This document shows positions 1 through 11,059 of a DNA stretch of 64,000 nt, one piece after another. This DNA is from Datisca glomerata (lineage: Eukaryota > Streptophyta > Magnoliopsida > Cucurbitales > Datiscaceae): positions 131,497 to 195,496 of the forward strand of contig QANY01013325.1 of assembly GCA_003255025.1 (NCBI GenBank), given 5' to 3'. Position numbers and translations under genes: made by a program. The notes under the pieces are model-generated. The model made no database searches. It was not told the DNA's origin and saw nothing but the letters and a program-made list of their open reading frames with translations. Positions within the stretch are counted from its first letter, which is position 1; every line of letters starts with the position of its first letter.

Positions 1-239
1 AAGGAAAGATAAAATTACAAAAATGTCCAAAACTTGTAAAAACAACTTTCGGGCCTCTGAAAGTGTCACGTAGATCTCTGATTGAGTTTCGATTTAATAT
101 CTTACAGGCCTAGTGAGTCAACCCGAGTCAAAAATTATAGCATCCGGACGTTGGGCCTCCAAAAACTCCAACGCGCATCATGATGTCTTTTTTATTCTTC
201 TAATTTTTTCTGTATCTAGGTGTTGAACATTAACGAACC

Positions 240-1400
240 CGAGCTTTGATGGGTGAAACTGTGATCTGAGCTAAACCAGCTGAGTTTACTCCAAGTGTAC
301 TCTACCAAGGTAGAGTTATACTTTCCTCCTCATGCATTAATATAGGACAAATTGCATTCTGGATTATATGATTTCTGTAAAGAATTTGTCTAGTAGGAAG
401 GTAATTCATAGTAGCTCTCCATATAAAGAATTTTATTTTTGATGAAATTTTTACTTTCCATACTGATTTCCAGAACTTAGAACTTGCTGTTGAATTTGAT
501 GTGGTAGGTGTGTTAGAATTCTAGTATTTAATATTATGAAGTTGGGGATTTAACAGTAAAATCCTTTTTCTTGAAAGGCCAGACTAATGTGTCAAGCATT
601 TGATTGCAATATATAGAAATAGAGTAGTACTATTGGCAATCCATGGAGGGCATATAGGCTCTACAAGGTTTTTATTCCAACTAGCAGAGTTAGGGTAAAT
701 AAGGTCTGAAACAGTCTCTAAATTAGAAATTCTATAATCTATTAATTTAGAAAAATCGGGTATCCAATTATCATCTCAAATATTAACCCTGTTACCACTC
801 CCAATCCTGAATGAGCTTTAATAATTTCTTCTCCATTCCATGAGCTCTTCCAAGCCCATGAACTAGACCTAAAATCTAGAAAAGAGCTATTAGGAAAATA
901 AAGGCTCTTAAGGAGTCTTGCACATAGACTAGAAACTCTTCTAGATCCCTAAAACCAAACCCACCAAAATCGTTACTCTTAGTTCAATTTTTGCTAAAGG
1001 CCCAACTAATACCGATACATTCCTCAGCTTTAGACCACCAAAATCTCATAATGGCTGCAGACAAACTCTTTTAGGAAGTTTAAATGTAGCGTGGAAGAGC
1101 TTGGGCAACAGACATCAAAAGAATTTCCTTCCCACCTAGAGATTGAAGGTTAGCTTTCTGTAATGTGACTTTTTCTCCATTTTCGCCAAAAGAACAGTAA
1201 AAATATCAGCTTTAGACCTTCCCCAATCAGTAGGAAGCTCCAAATATGAATCCTTATGTACATTAAGGGGAACATTAAAAATTCCAGCAATATTTTGCTT
1301 ATGTTATCTTCCACATTACCACTGAACCAAAGGCTATTCTTTTCCAAGTTCACCTTCCAGCATTTCTTTTCCAAGTTCACCTTCCAGCATTACAATACCT
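240..1400 (-). mobile_element. LINE (L1-like) ORF2 3' fragment, degenerate
   Basis: The minus strand reads, with several frameshifts, as the part of a plant L1-type ORF2 that follows the reverse transcriptase core. From right to left there is a segment containing VPLNVHKDSYLELPTDWGRS-like sequence (about 1380-1150), then GGKEILLMSVAQALPRYI (about 1140-1080), RFWWSKAEE, FGGFGFRDLE and LCARLLKSLYFPNSSFLDF (to about 870). It ends in a zf-RVT-like block, FWKSVWKVKISSKIKFFIWRA, about 480-330. These motifs are standard for plant LINE ORF2. In-frame stops (for example near 985) show that it is dead. A 25-bp direct duplication lies at about 1337-1390. The left limit is uncertain. Confidence 0.8.
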
Positions 1401-1439
1401 ATTAATGCATTTATTACACAATTGCAAGAGTTAGTTGTA

Positions 1440-2560
1440 GGATCGATATGGTACCCCTTTATTAAGAAAAAAATCAAAAAGAAAGATTTTAAAATTTGAA
1501 AAATAAATTACTTGAAAAATAAATAATTGATATAAAAATAAACAATCAAGCAATAAATAATAATTACGTAATTAAATAATATGTAGAAGTTTAAGCGCGT
1601 AGAATAAATAAATAAAATAATAACGATGCGAGATGCGGAATAGTAAACGTGCAAGAAGTTAATACGAAAGTTAAAGTGCACGTAAATAGTAGGGAAGAGA
1701 GAATCGACACACAGTATTTTTACGTGATTCAGAAAAATCTATCCCTACGTCCACGTTCTAAGGATCTCCTATTAAAGATTTTTTTCCAAACGACATTCTT
1801 AAAGGTGAAGACCAAACCTATACAAATCCTATTACCTTATGGTGTCAATCAGACTTTGACAATACAGTTCGGTCGAGATTTTCGAATCTCTTACAAAATT
1901 TCTCACTCTCTCAAAGAATATCTCTCAATTTTTCGCTCACAATTCGTACTAGCTTCTCTTTAGAAAATATCTTAAATTTTCGCTCAAAATACAAGACTCT
2001 CAAATAATAAAATACTATAAAACTTCATCAGAGATGAGTGGAGAGAAATGGAGAGGTGTGGAGGAATGAAAATTTTGTGGGTATATATAGTGCTGAAAAG
2101 GTACTATTGAAACTGGTCAGGCCATTCGAGAACCGGATGAACCGATCGTCAATTACGGAGGATTTCTTTTTTGACAAACTGGTCACACCGATCTGACCGG
2201 TTTGCACAATTAGGCAAGTAATTGCCTTGTGTAAACTGGTCACACTGATTGAACCGGTTCCAAATTGGTCCGAAAATTTTCCACCGGTATAACCAGATTG
2301 ACCCCTAATATTGAGCCGGTTTAGACACCAAACCGAAGATAAACCGGGCATTGATTTTTTTATACAATTATGTTCGGTTCAGTTCATGAGCGGTTCGGTT
2401 CGGTTCTGAATTCTTTGAAATATTCTGAGTTTAGTCAACTTTGACTTAAGTCATTTGGAGTTCGTTTGATATATTTCGTGCCCTTCGTAATATGCCACGT
2501 GTATCTCACCATTAACGGTTGTGATTGCCCTTTATTCTTTTTGCATAAACACTTACGATT
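1440..2560 (-). other. Non-coding LTR-like segment (uncertain)
   Basis: No coding homology is visible. The segment interrupts the minus-strand LINE material. On the minus strand it has a good TATA-like box (CTATATATA, about 2077-2085) followed by a C/T-rich leader, as in an LTR promoter. Its left flank in that orientation is rich in CCGGTT/AACCGG motifs (about 2100-2400). I infer part of an LTR retrotransposon, but I could not find matching ends or a target-site duplication. Confidence 0.25.
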
Positions 2561-2899
2561 AAGTGTTTTCAACCTTGTTTTCATATTATCTAGTACCTAC
2601 AAAGTTAATTAAAATTTTAGTTCATGTATTATTTATCATCATCAGAATTGTCACATTGATTAAAGCCAATATTAGTATCCACCCCAGAAACGAATGTACA
2701 TTCATCAGCAAAAAAGAGGTGGGAAACAGAGGGACTACCTCTTTTCAAAGGACTATCCTTAATTAAATTCTCCTAAGTAGCCTTGTCTCAAACCTTTACT
2801 GTGTGGCGGGCAGTAATGGATTGTTTTGAGAAAAATTACCTCCCTAAATCTATGAATTTTTTTTTGTCAAAATCCTTAAATCTATGATGACACAAATAT

Positions 2900-3265
2900 A
2901 AGTCTGATTCTTAAACTAAAACAACCTGAATATCCTTCCCAATTTAGGCCTATTTCCCTATGTAATTTATCCTATAAGATTATATAAAAAATTCTCTATT
3001 CTAGGTAGTATTATATCAGAAAACCAGGGGGCATTTGTGAATGAAAAATAGATTCAGCATAATTATATCATTGTCCAAGAAATTTTCTACCATTTCAAGA
3101 AAAGAAAGAGATAAAAATAGAGTAGTAGTGACGAAAATTGTCATGTCTAAAGCTTATGATAGAGTTAATTGAGATTTTTTAAAGAACTTACTTTTGAAAA
3201 TGGGATTTCACCAAAAATTTGTAAATCAGGTCATGTTATGTTTAACCATGATTTTGTATAAAATT
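2900..3265 (+). mobile_element. LINE reverse transcriptase fragment, + orientation
   Basis: The + strand carries RT core motifs: FRPISLCN (about 2942-2965), then a frame matching ENQGAFV, and SKAYDRVN*DFLKNLLLKMGFHQKF (about 3147-3225, with a stop replacing Trp). These belong to plant LINE ORF2. It abuts minus-strand LINE sequence at about 3270. In ORF2 order the two pieces are nearly adjacent, so this looks like a local inversion inside one element. Confidence 0.75.
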
Positions 3266-3269
3266 TTCA

Positions 3270-4420
3270 TTAATTGTGACCCTAAGATTAATATTAATAC
3301 CCGCCCATTCAAAACAGATCCCAATATTTTTTATAAAAGAAACCATGTAGCCAATCAGAGTTATGTGCCTTATCAGGCACCTAGCTCAAAAACAGCCTCC
3401 TTAACTTCTTCAAATGAAACATATAATAAGACTCTCATTATCCTCATTGCTAATCAACCTATCCATTTGGTTAAGGATCCATCACTCATAAAAATTAGGC
3501 TCAGACTTAAATATATCAGTAAAGTAAGAGTCTATAATTTCAATAACCTTCCTCTCCTCATGCTGCCATAGACCATCATCTCTAAGACTCACCATGTTAT
3601 TCATTATCCTTCTTCTAAGAACAGCTTTGTGAAAAAATTAGTGTTGTTATCCCCAGCCTTGGCAATTAATCCTAGCCGTTTTCCTCAATATATTTCCTCT
3701 TTTATTTCATATTTTATCCAGGTTATTAATTATGGTCCTTCCTCATCTTTTTCATCTAACTGGGACAATTCATTTTTCAATTGACTAATTTGTCCCTTAG
3801 GGTTCTTCTGGAATTTTTATCCCATTCCTTAATTTCTTTTTTGCACCCTTTTAACTTAAGTTCCCCATACCTTGAATAGAACCATACTTATTCTAGTTAT
3901 TATAAATAATACCATCAAAGTCCTCCTCTAAAGACCACTTAGCCTCAAGCTTGAACTTCTTAGCAGGTCTAGATATCTTCTTTTCGTCCAGGGTAGAAAG
4001 CTCATTAAAATCTCCTACTACTGACCAAGGTTAAGATATACATTGTTTAGAGTTTATTAAACTATCAAACTGAGCCCATCTTTCTCTAAGACCCTACAGC
4101 CATAGAAAAAAGTAAACTATCCTACCCCTCAATCCCTAAATCTATATTGTTATTAGTATTGGTTAAACTCTTAACATTAATATCTAGATTCCAACATACC
4201 ATCATCCCACCTGATAAACATATAGGATCAACTACGTGACATTGATCAAAACTCCATTTCTTACAAAAGTATTTAGCTTTGCTATTTTTTTGTTTTTGTT
4301 TCTAACAGACATAAGTTTGTGCTTATAAAAGATGATAGCATCCTTTAAGGATCGAACTATCAGGTTATTATTCAATCCCTAACAGTTCCAAACTATAACA
4401 CTCATTGGTTATTGGATGGC
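3270..4420 (-). mobile_element. LINE ORF2 N-terminal part (endonuclease and start of RT), degenerate
   Basis: Reading the minus strand from 4420, the segment starts MSVIVWNCQGLNN, typical of the endonuclease/exonuclease/phosphatase domain that opens LINE ORF2. WSVVGDFNEL, the conserved GDFNE motif, follows at about 4030-4000. At about 3420-3330 there is EEVKEAVFELGA..KAHNSDWLHGFFYKKYW, the block just before the RT fingers. Multiple stops and frameshifts are present. It lies immediately downstream of the ORF1-like segment, as in an intact LINE. Confidence 0.8.
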
Positions 4421-4429
4421 TTATCAAAG

Positions 4430-5690
4430 CAAGCCATCCTTAAACCATTTTCAGAAATCAGATTTTGATAAACTACTAAAGATAGAATAACCTGAAAACT
4501 CGTGCCTTTCCTCCCCCTCTTCAGATTCCATCTTCAGTCTTGTTTTCTTGTTATTACTATTAGTATTATGCAGAACCTTGAGAGGACTACCCATACTGTT
4601 AGGCAGATTTAACCACCTTAAGTTATCATAGTTATCAAGACAATACCCAAAATTAACAAGATTAGGGATAGAAAGGGCCATTCCTATCTGACCAGGTTCC
4701 ACTATCCATTCAAAAACTTACCTAGTTCATGTCTTGAAGTATCAGAAGAACTTTCACCCACCAGAGCTTTCATCATATGATATTTAGGTTCCATATTATG
4801 GGTATGGTGAGATTCTTGTTTTTGAGCCCAAAAAGTTTGACAAACAGGAGTACAAGGACTCCTTCCACCTTCTTTTTCCTTAGCACGTGCCATTTTACAT
4901 AGGAGGGAGTCATTAAATTCGACTTTGATTTAACTCAGTCCCCATGGAAGAACTTTTCCGCACTTTTTATTTGTTTTCTATTAGGGCAGGTTCTGATGCC
5001 ATGACAGGTGACTCCACAAATATAGCAGAAAAGGGTAAACGTCCATACTTGAATTCTATCCAAATAGGACTCCTATTCTATCTTTTTACACACCCTCCAG
5101 CCTGAAGAGGTTTATGATATCCAGTAAAATTCTAGACCTTTACTGATCTTGCCAAGGTTCCTCTCAATGTATATTCATCTACCTCCAGCCCTTTCCCAAT
5201 TTGAGATGTTAGTTTTTGAGATACTAGCTCATTGACCCAATCTGGAGGGAGGTCCTGAAATTGGATCCAAATTGAACAAGAATCAAAACTGGTTTCAGCA
5301 ACTTGGGAGCATGCTTCATACATGTTTAGGACTATTAAGTTGCCATTTAAACTCCATGGGCATTTAGCTTCTACTCTTGCATTATCATTCTCATCCTTTA
5401 TTTTAAACAATAAGGTATTTTTTACTGCACCTTAATCACCAAGATTTCTTCTATGCCCTAACTTTTCCATAGTACATTTGACATTGCAGCAGTATTTATA
5501 CCCCTATCTGTAATTATTTTGCAAACTAACCAAAATTCTTGATTATGTGAACTTTGAAGCAGGTCATCTAGATACAGGAGGTTTGAGAAGCCTTGACACA
5601 GACCTTCCATCATGCTTATCCCAGAATCCAAGAAGTACGAACACACAGCAACTCAACCCTGGTCTTTCAAGAAGCTAAACCAAGAAAACA
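4430..5690 (-). mobile_element. LINE ORF1 (DUF4283 plus CCHC zinc knuckle), broken
   Basis: The minus strand encodes an ORF1-type RNA-binding protein in pieces. EFWLVCKIITDRGINTAAMS (about 5550-5480) and ARVEAKCPWSLNGNLIVLN with CSIWIQFQDLPPDWVNELVS (about 5380-5220) match the DUF4283 region found in plant LINE ORF1. A CX2CX4HX4C knuckle (C-YI-C-GVTC-H-GIRT-C) follows at about 5025-4985. The poorly conserved C-terminal tail occupies about 4893-4451 as two short open frames. Frameshifts separate the pieces, so no intact protein is possible. Confidence 0.78.
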
Positions 5691-5737
5691 GAGGCTCGAT
5701 AAAATCTTTCTTGAAATTTTGTATTTTCTTGAAACAA

Positions 5738-5752
5738 AATTAGATTGTAAAC
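5738..5752. repeat. 15-bp target-site duplication, left copy
   Basis: AATTAGATTGTAAAC occurs here and again exactly at 6379-6393, flanking a 5'-truncated LINE insertion. Confidence 0.85.
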
Positions 5753-6378
5753 CATTATTTTAGTCTAGTGGCTGATCTTATCATAGATAATGGTTTTATT
5801 AGATGGAATAAGGATGTTATTTGTCATATTTTTCCACCTTGGATCATGGAAAAGATCCTTTCCATTCAATTAGCTGGCAATGGTTATAATCATGCTAAGA
5901 TTAATGTTAGTTTCCTTCCTAGTTTCTCCAACATGTCCAATGATAATATGTCTAGTTGTGTCCTAATTTTGTTCCCAGTTTTTCTGTTTCTAGGCATTGC
6001 TGGATTGCCCCTCCCGTGGTTGGATTAAATTGAATGTGCTCGCTTCCTTTACCTCCTTCCTTGCTGCTTCTGTTGGAGTAGTGGCCAGGAACCAAGAAGG
6101 AAACTTAGTTGGAGCTATCGGGAAAAAGATTAACAATGGCAACATTGATCAAACTGAACTCATAGTCATTTTTATGGATTAGGAAGGAGTGTAATGTAGT
6201 TGTTAATACTACCTCTAGGTATAACACCCATAAGAGGTGCTTAAATTGTAATCTCCTTCCTCTTTCTCATGACATATCTCTCTTACTAGCTAGAGACAAA
6301 CTTCTCATAACTTTAAGTCTCATTGATATATTTATTTGTCTGTCTAAGAATACTTCTTTTCGATTTAAAAAAGAAAAG
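5753..6378 (+). mobile_element. 5'-truncated LINE insertion (RNase H end)
   Basis: This 626-bp insertion is bounded by the perfect 15-bp direct repeats at 5738-5752 and 6379-6393. It ends in an A-rich tail (TTTAAAAAAGAAAAG, about 6364-6378), the signature of target-primed reverse transcription. The + strand encodes late ORF2 sequence: IDNGFIRWNKDVICHIFPPW (from about 5782) and then an RNase H-like region, GWIKLNV...ASVGVVARNQEGNLVGAIG (about 6015-6120). It lacks the zf-RVT part and is broken by stops. It inserted next to the ORF1 start of the minus-strand LINE. Confidence 0.88.
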
Positions 6379-6393
6379 AATTAGATTGTAAAC
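6379..6393. repeat. 15-bp target-site duplication, right copy
   Basis: Exact copy of 5738-5752, directly after the A-rich LINE tail. Confidence 0.85.
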
Positions 6394-8156
6394 AAAAGTT
6401 TTTTATTAGTAAAGGAATCTGGACCCTCCACGGAAAATAGGCCAAATCACACACAAAAAAGACTGATTAGAAAGACCCTTATACTTGATTCCAGTTATTG
6501 GAATGAAGATTTCTGAATGTATAGGATGGCTAGAAAATTAAGTCATTTTTCTATTGACCCTTCTAATTTTAAAAAGCACTCAAAACAAAAAGGTTACGGT
6601 TACCAACAAATCAGTTCCAATTTTCTTCATCCCATTATATGCTAAATACTTGACCCCCAACGTTTGTGCACATGTTTCAACAATTTGGGTTGACAAATTA
6701 ATGTGGTAGAATTGTTCAAAAATATTTAAATGGGTATTATTGGAACTATAATCGGCATTAAAATTCAAACAAATAATCCTTTCTAGTTTCTACTTGATAC
6801 AAACATTGGATACAAATCTCCAAGGAATATATATATTAATTAAGCAACAAATCCAAACATTTAGTGTCACAAAACATTTGGTTCTGCAATTATATTATAT
6901 TCCCAATCCATATCGACATTGGTCCCAATGAAACAATTTAGGCCAGTCGTTAAGCAATTTTTTTTTACCTAAAAAGGAAATATAGATTAATTTTAGCTGT
7001 AATAAGAAGGGTCAATCTAAAAATTAATTAATATGTTATTGAAGAAAAATAGGTATGAGATCTTCAATTCCCAAAGAGGTGATATGCGGATTATAAAATG
7101 TAAAAAACATGTTTAAGATATAATTTCTAATGATTAATAAAATGAGATTTTGATAAAATTCATGAACATGGCTTGCATGTTCATGAATTTATATTCTCTA
7201 ATCTTCTTCAAGAAATTGGCACTTATATTTTATTTTTTATCTCATATTGGAGCAGGGAAAACAAAAGAAATTTGCTAATCAACACGACTTCATAGTAATG
7301 AGACGATGGGGTTGAAATGCAAGCCGTCTCATATTCTGAAATGAGTTAAAATGAATTTGCTGCATCATAAAAACTTCAACTATTAGTTGGATAATTTGAA
7401 AGATTTATATTGTCATATGCACTGTGAAGAAGACACGTTCTAAGTGTCAAAGTTTTGTTCATTCCCTGAATATCAAGAAAAATATGAACATATATATATA
7501 AGGTATCAGTTTAATATAGAACAACTCATATACCGTATAATTGCTGTTTTTTTGTATATTTGCACATAATTTATGTACAAATGTACATAAAAATAGCTAA
7601 TGTATCGTACAAGTATTGTACTGAAAATTTTTCTATGTAGAAAAAAAAATGTTGAATTTCTATGGTATGTTTGTTTTATCTATAAAATTTGTTTTAATTT
7701 ACATTTTTGTCAGCCTCATAGTACAAGTAGATCAGACAAATAAAAGGGATCATTTGGTAAGAACTAAAGGACAAAGTCAAAGAATTCATACTATTTATGC
7801 TTCAAAATCATAATTAGTAATCATAAAATACTAATTATGACATTCCAAATTTTCTCAAAAAATTAAGGAAATAAAATAACTCTAAAATCCATAAAAATTA
7901 CAGAAAATACTCAAAATATCTTTCTTTTTAATCATGTTGGACATTATTTCATTTCTTACTAGAATTCCTGAACGGTGAAAATTCACTAAATCAGTAACCT
8001 ACATTTGTTCGTATGTGTAAACCTGCTAATGATGTTTTGTGCTTTGATCATTAGTATTGTACACACAAATTTCGTTTTAGGAAACTTGAACAACAAAAAT
8101 TGATGAACAGATGTAGAATTTTGTATCGATTTATGATGAGTAAGATATATGTTTAC
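6394..8156. other. AT-rich spacer, no gene recognised
   Basis: About 1.8 kb with no coding homology on either strand. The only structure noted is a perfect hairpin at 7156-7190. Its left end may be the untranslated leader of the minus-strand LINE. Confidence 0.5.
7156..7190. repeat. Perfect 15-bp inverted repeat, 5-nt loop
   Basis: AAATTCATGAACATG (7156-7170) and CATGTTCATGAATTT (7176-7190) are exact reverse complements around the loop GCTTG. No flanking terminal repeats mark it as a MITE. Its function is unknown. Confidence 0.8.
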
Positions 8157-8418
8157 TGTTAACTATAGGGATTTAGGGTGACTTGTTTTAATTCTATTGG
8201 TTAGCGTTAAGGATGTTAGTTTCTCTAACTGTCCTAGTTACGTACTTAAGTGTTACTGCATGGCTTTAGTTTGGTTAATGAAAATAATTAGTTTTGCTTT
8301 CTCTTTCTTCTTCTTCTTTCTTCTTTCTCTCTTTCTTCTCTTCTCTTTTGAAATTATCGTATGCAATCCTTCTTGATTGCTGGTTATCCTTTCTTTCTCA
8401 GTTTCTTTGTTCTTCACA
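8157..8418 (+). repeat. Copia A 5' LTR (approximate)
   Basis: The right end is fixed by the tRNA-Met primer-binding site that begins at 8419; the LTR ends ...TTCACA. The left end is placed at TGTTAACTATAGG because LTRs of this class begin TGTT, but no second LTR of A remains in the window to confirm it. A CT-rich tract (about 8298-8348) lies inside. Confidence 0.5.
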
Positions 8419-8430
8419 TGGTATCAGAGC
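8419..8430 (+). other. Copia A primer-binding site
   Basis: TGGTATCAGAGC is complementary to the 3' end of initiator methionine tRNA, the usual primer of plant copia elements. It directly follows the LTR. Confidence 0.9.
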
Positions 8431-8450
8431 ATGCCACAACCAACGTCTAA

Positions 8451-9480
8451 ATGGCTGATGATTCTACTACCACCTCTCAAAAGAGACCCAAACCCAAACT
8501 CAAACTGAGTCTCAATATCCTCCTCAAAAACCTCCTCAAACTTTTGTGACGAATGGCCTTGATTCACAACTCCATTCACCAATCTTTCTTCTTTCTAATA
8601 TATGCAATCTTATATCCATTCGTCTTGATTTTTCCAAATTTGTGCTATGGAAGTATCAAAACTTATCAATTCTCGAGGCACATCTTGTCTTTGGCTACAT
8701 TGATGGTTCAATACCATGCCCACACAAATTCTTATCTAACGATAAAGGTGAAGTTACAGCAAATATCAATCAAAGATTCACTCAATGGGTTACCCAAGAT
8801 CATGCACTCATCACCCTCCTCAATGCAATCCTGTCCCCAATGGATCTTTCTTACGTTGTAGGTTGACAAACTTCAAAGGAGGTCTGGAACTCTATAGAAA
8901 GAAGATTTTCTTCCATTTCAAGAACCAATATCTTTCAATTGAAATCAGACATTCAATTTGTCACCAAGAAAGCCAACGAAACCATCAAAAGCAACATGAG
9001 AATCTGTCCTCTTAAAATCAACATGAGAATCTGTCCTCGGGACAAGAGCCGAGCCTATGAATCTTGAGGAACTTCATGTGTCCTCTTAAAATTCGAGGAG
9101 CAATTCTTGGATTCCCAGTAAAAGCAACATGAGAATCTGTTTCATGCCTTATTGGCTTCATAGAATTCCAATTTTTCCAGAGGTAATACTCGAGGTAGAA
9201 ACTTTCAAGGGTTTAGGGGCACTGGAAGGTCAAACTTTGGGAGATTCAACTCAGTCAGAGGAAGATCCTCTTTCAATTCATCTTAAGGTCAATATTCCTC
9301 TTTCCTTGGCCCATCTCCATCAGAGATTCAACAAGGCTCATTCAAAGTTGGTTTCTCTCCAAACATAGACTCCTATCATGGACCTTCCAACTCAAGGATT
9401 CAGTGTCAAACCTGTCAGAAACCTAGGCACACTGCTGTGAATTGTGACCACCAAATCAATTTATTCATATCAAGGTAAAA
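8451..9480 (+). pseudogene. Copia A gag remnant
   Basis: Translation begins MADDSTTTSQ at 8451 but is frameshifted. The capsid-like region resumes at about 8585 with FLLSNICNLISIRLDFSKFV, then LWKYQNLSILEAHLVFGYID and QWVTQDHALITLLNAILSP (to 8866), the UBN2/gag family of plant copia. A CCHC zinc knuckle (C-QT-C-QKPR-H-TAVN-C) is at about 9411-9455. Several frame changes and a duplicated short stretch (9000-9140) separate the parts. Non-functional. Confidence 0.85.
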
Positions 9481-9499
9481 ACCCACCTGCCACCCTTGC

Positions 9500-11059
9500 T
9501 GCCATGGCTACTATGACCTCTTAACTTGTCATATCAGAACCATAAGTTTGGCTCTCAGACATAAATTGTAATTCTCACTTAACTCCTAAATTAAGCAATT
9601 TGTTTTCTCCTTCTGAGTATACAGGTAAGGATAGTGTTCTTGAGTCATGTGCTCAATCTTTGCCTATTTCTCACTCTCAATCAGGTGTTTTATCTACATA
9701 TTCTCACTCTTTCTATTTACCTAATATATTTCATGTCCCTAGTCTATCTTCTAACCTGCTTTCTGTTTACAAATGTTGTAAAGATAACAATTGCACATTC
9801 TTTTTTATCCTTATTATTTTCTCATTCAGGACAAGGTCTCGGATCAAGTTCTTTACAAAGGTCACAGTAAAATCAATTTATATCACATTCCCACCCATGT
9901 TCCTACCTTCACAGAGCATGTTTCCTCACCTGCACTACCCTTGTTACATTTCTTGGTGCCACAGTTACTGATAAAACCTGGCATGATAGATTAGGCCATG
10001 CATCTAATTTTGTTGTGCATCAAATACTTACTAAGGACAATTTACATTGTACTTCATCTGATAATTTTTCTTTTGCTAACTGTGTTTGTACTAGTTGTTT
10101 GATAAGTAAAATGAGCAAGTTACCTTTTCCTATGTCTCAATCTACTTCTAAGTTACCTTTACAGTTTTTGCGTAGTGATGTTTGAGGACCTTCCCCTGTC
10201 CCTTCCCTGTAAGGTTTTAAATATTACGGGTCCTTTATTGATGACATGTCTAGGTTCACTTGGTTGTTTTCCACGGTTCTAAGATCTGAGGTCTTTAACA
10301 TTTTTCAGCTCTTTAAGCAAAATGGAATTGATGAATGCAAACATAGGCACCTAGTTGAGACAACCCTTCCTCTTCTTTACACTACCCCTCTTCCCTTACA
10401 GTTTTGGTTTCATGCATTCTCTACAATTGTTTACCTCATTAACCGTATGCCATCTCGCACTCTTAATAACAAGTCTCCATTTGAAGTATTGTTTGGAAAA
10501 TTATCTAATTATGCTTACCTCAAGGTTTTTGGTTGTGCATTCTACACTTGCATCAAACCTTACAACTCACATAAATTACAACCCAAAATTGTTGAATGCA
10601 TCTTTCTTGGTTTTGCTATGGACTATAAAGGATATTTGTGCTATGAACCTAAAACTGAGAAACGATATACATCAAGACATGTTATTTTTAATGAATATGT
10701 CTTATCATATAAAGATCTTGCTAAAAACTACATTATTGTTGCTCATTCACCTACCATTTCTTCTACTGGTTTGCACAACTCTGTTATACTTTCTTTACTA
10801 CATATACTTTCTTCATCTGTTAGCACTGATGTCACACCTGTCACATCTTGATCTAATAACTTTGCTATATCTCACACTTCAACTATTGATCACACATCAT
10901 CACATATCTTGTCTCTTGCTCATGAATCTCACAACACTACCACTGTTGTTTCTAATGCTCAACCAGGTCTTCTGATAATTTTTTAGATATATCTCATACA
11001 CTGTCTATTGATCTCAATGTTGCTCTTGTTCAGTCTCCTTCTTTACCTTAACATCCCTT
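9500..11059 (+). pseudogene. Copia A pol, first part (protease, pre-integrase, integrase)
   Basis: A degenerate protease region lies at about 9548-9600 (SDINCNSHLTPKLSNL, where the catalytic D-[ST]-G is lost). The GAG-pre-integrase block TWHDRLGHASNFVVHQIL is at about 9977-10030, and the integrase start GFKYYGSFIDDMSRFTWLF at about 10210-10270. From there the frame runs directly into HLVETTLPLLYTTPLPLQFW and the integrase C-terminal block LKVFGCAFYTCIKPYNSHKL (to about 10720). The middle of the integrase core, including the second Asp and the Glu of DD35E, is deleted. Copia A is then cut by copia B at 11059/11060 and resumes at 31414. Confidence 0.85.

Noticed and set aside
3270..6378. One twin-primed LINE made of the minus 5' part and the + RNase H part
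   Set aside because: The + part (5753-6378) has its own perfect 15-bp duplication at both ends, which excludes the minus-strand part from that insertion.
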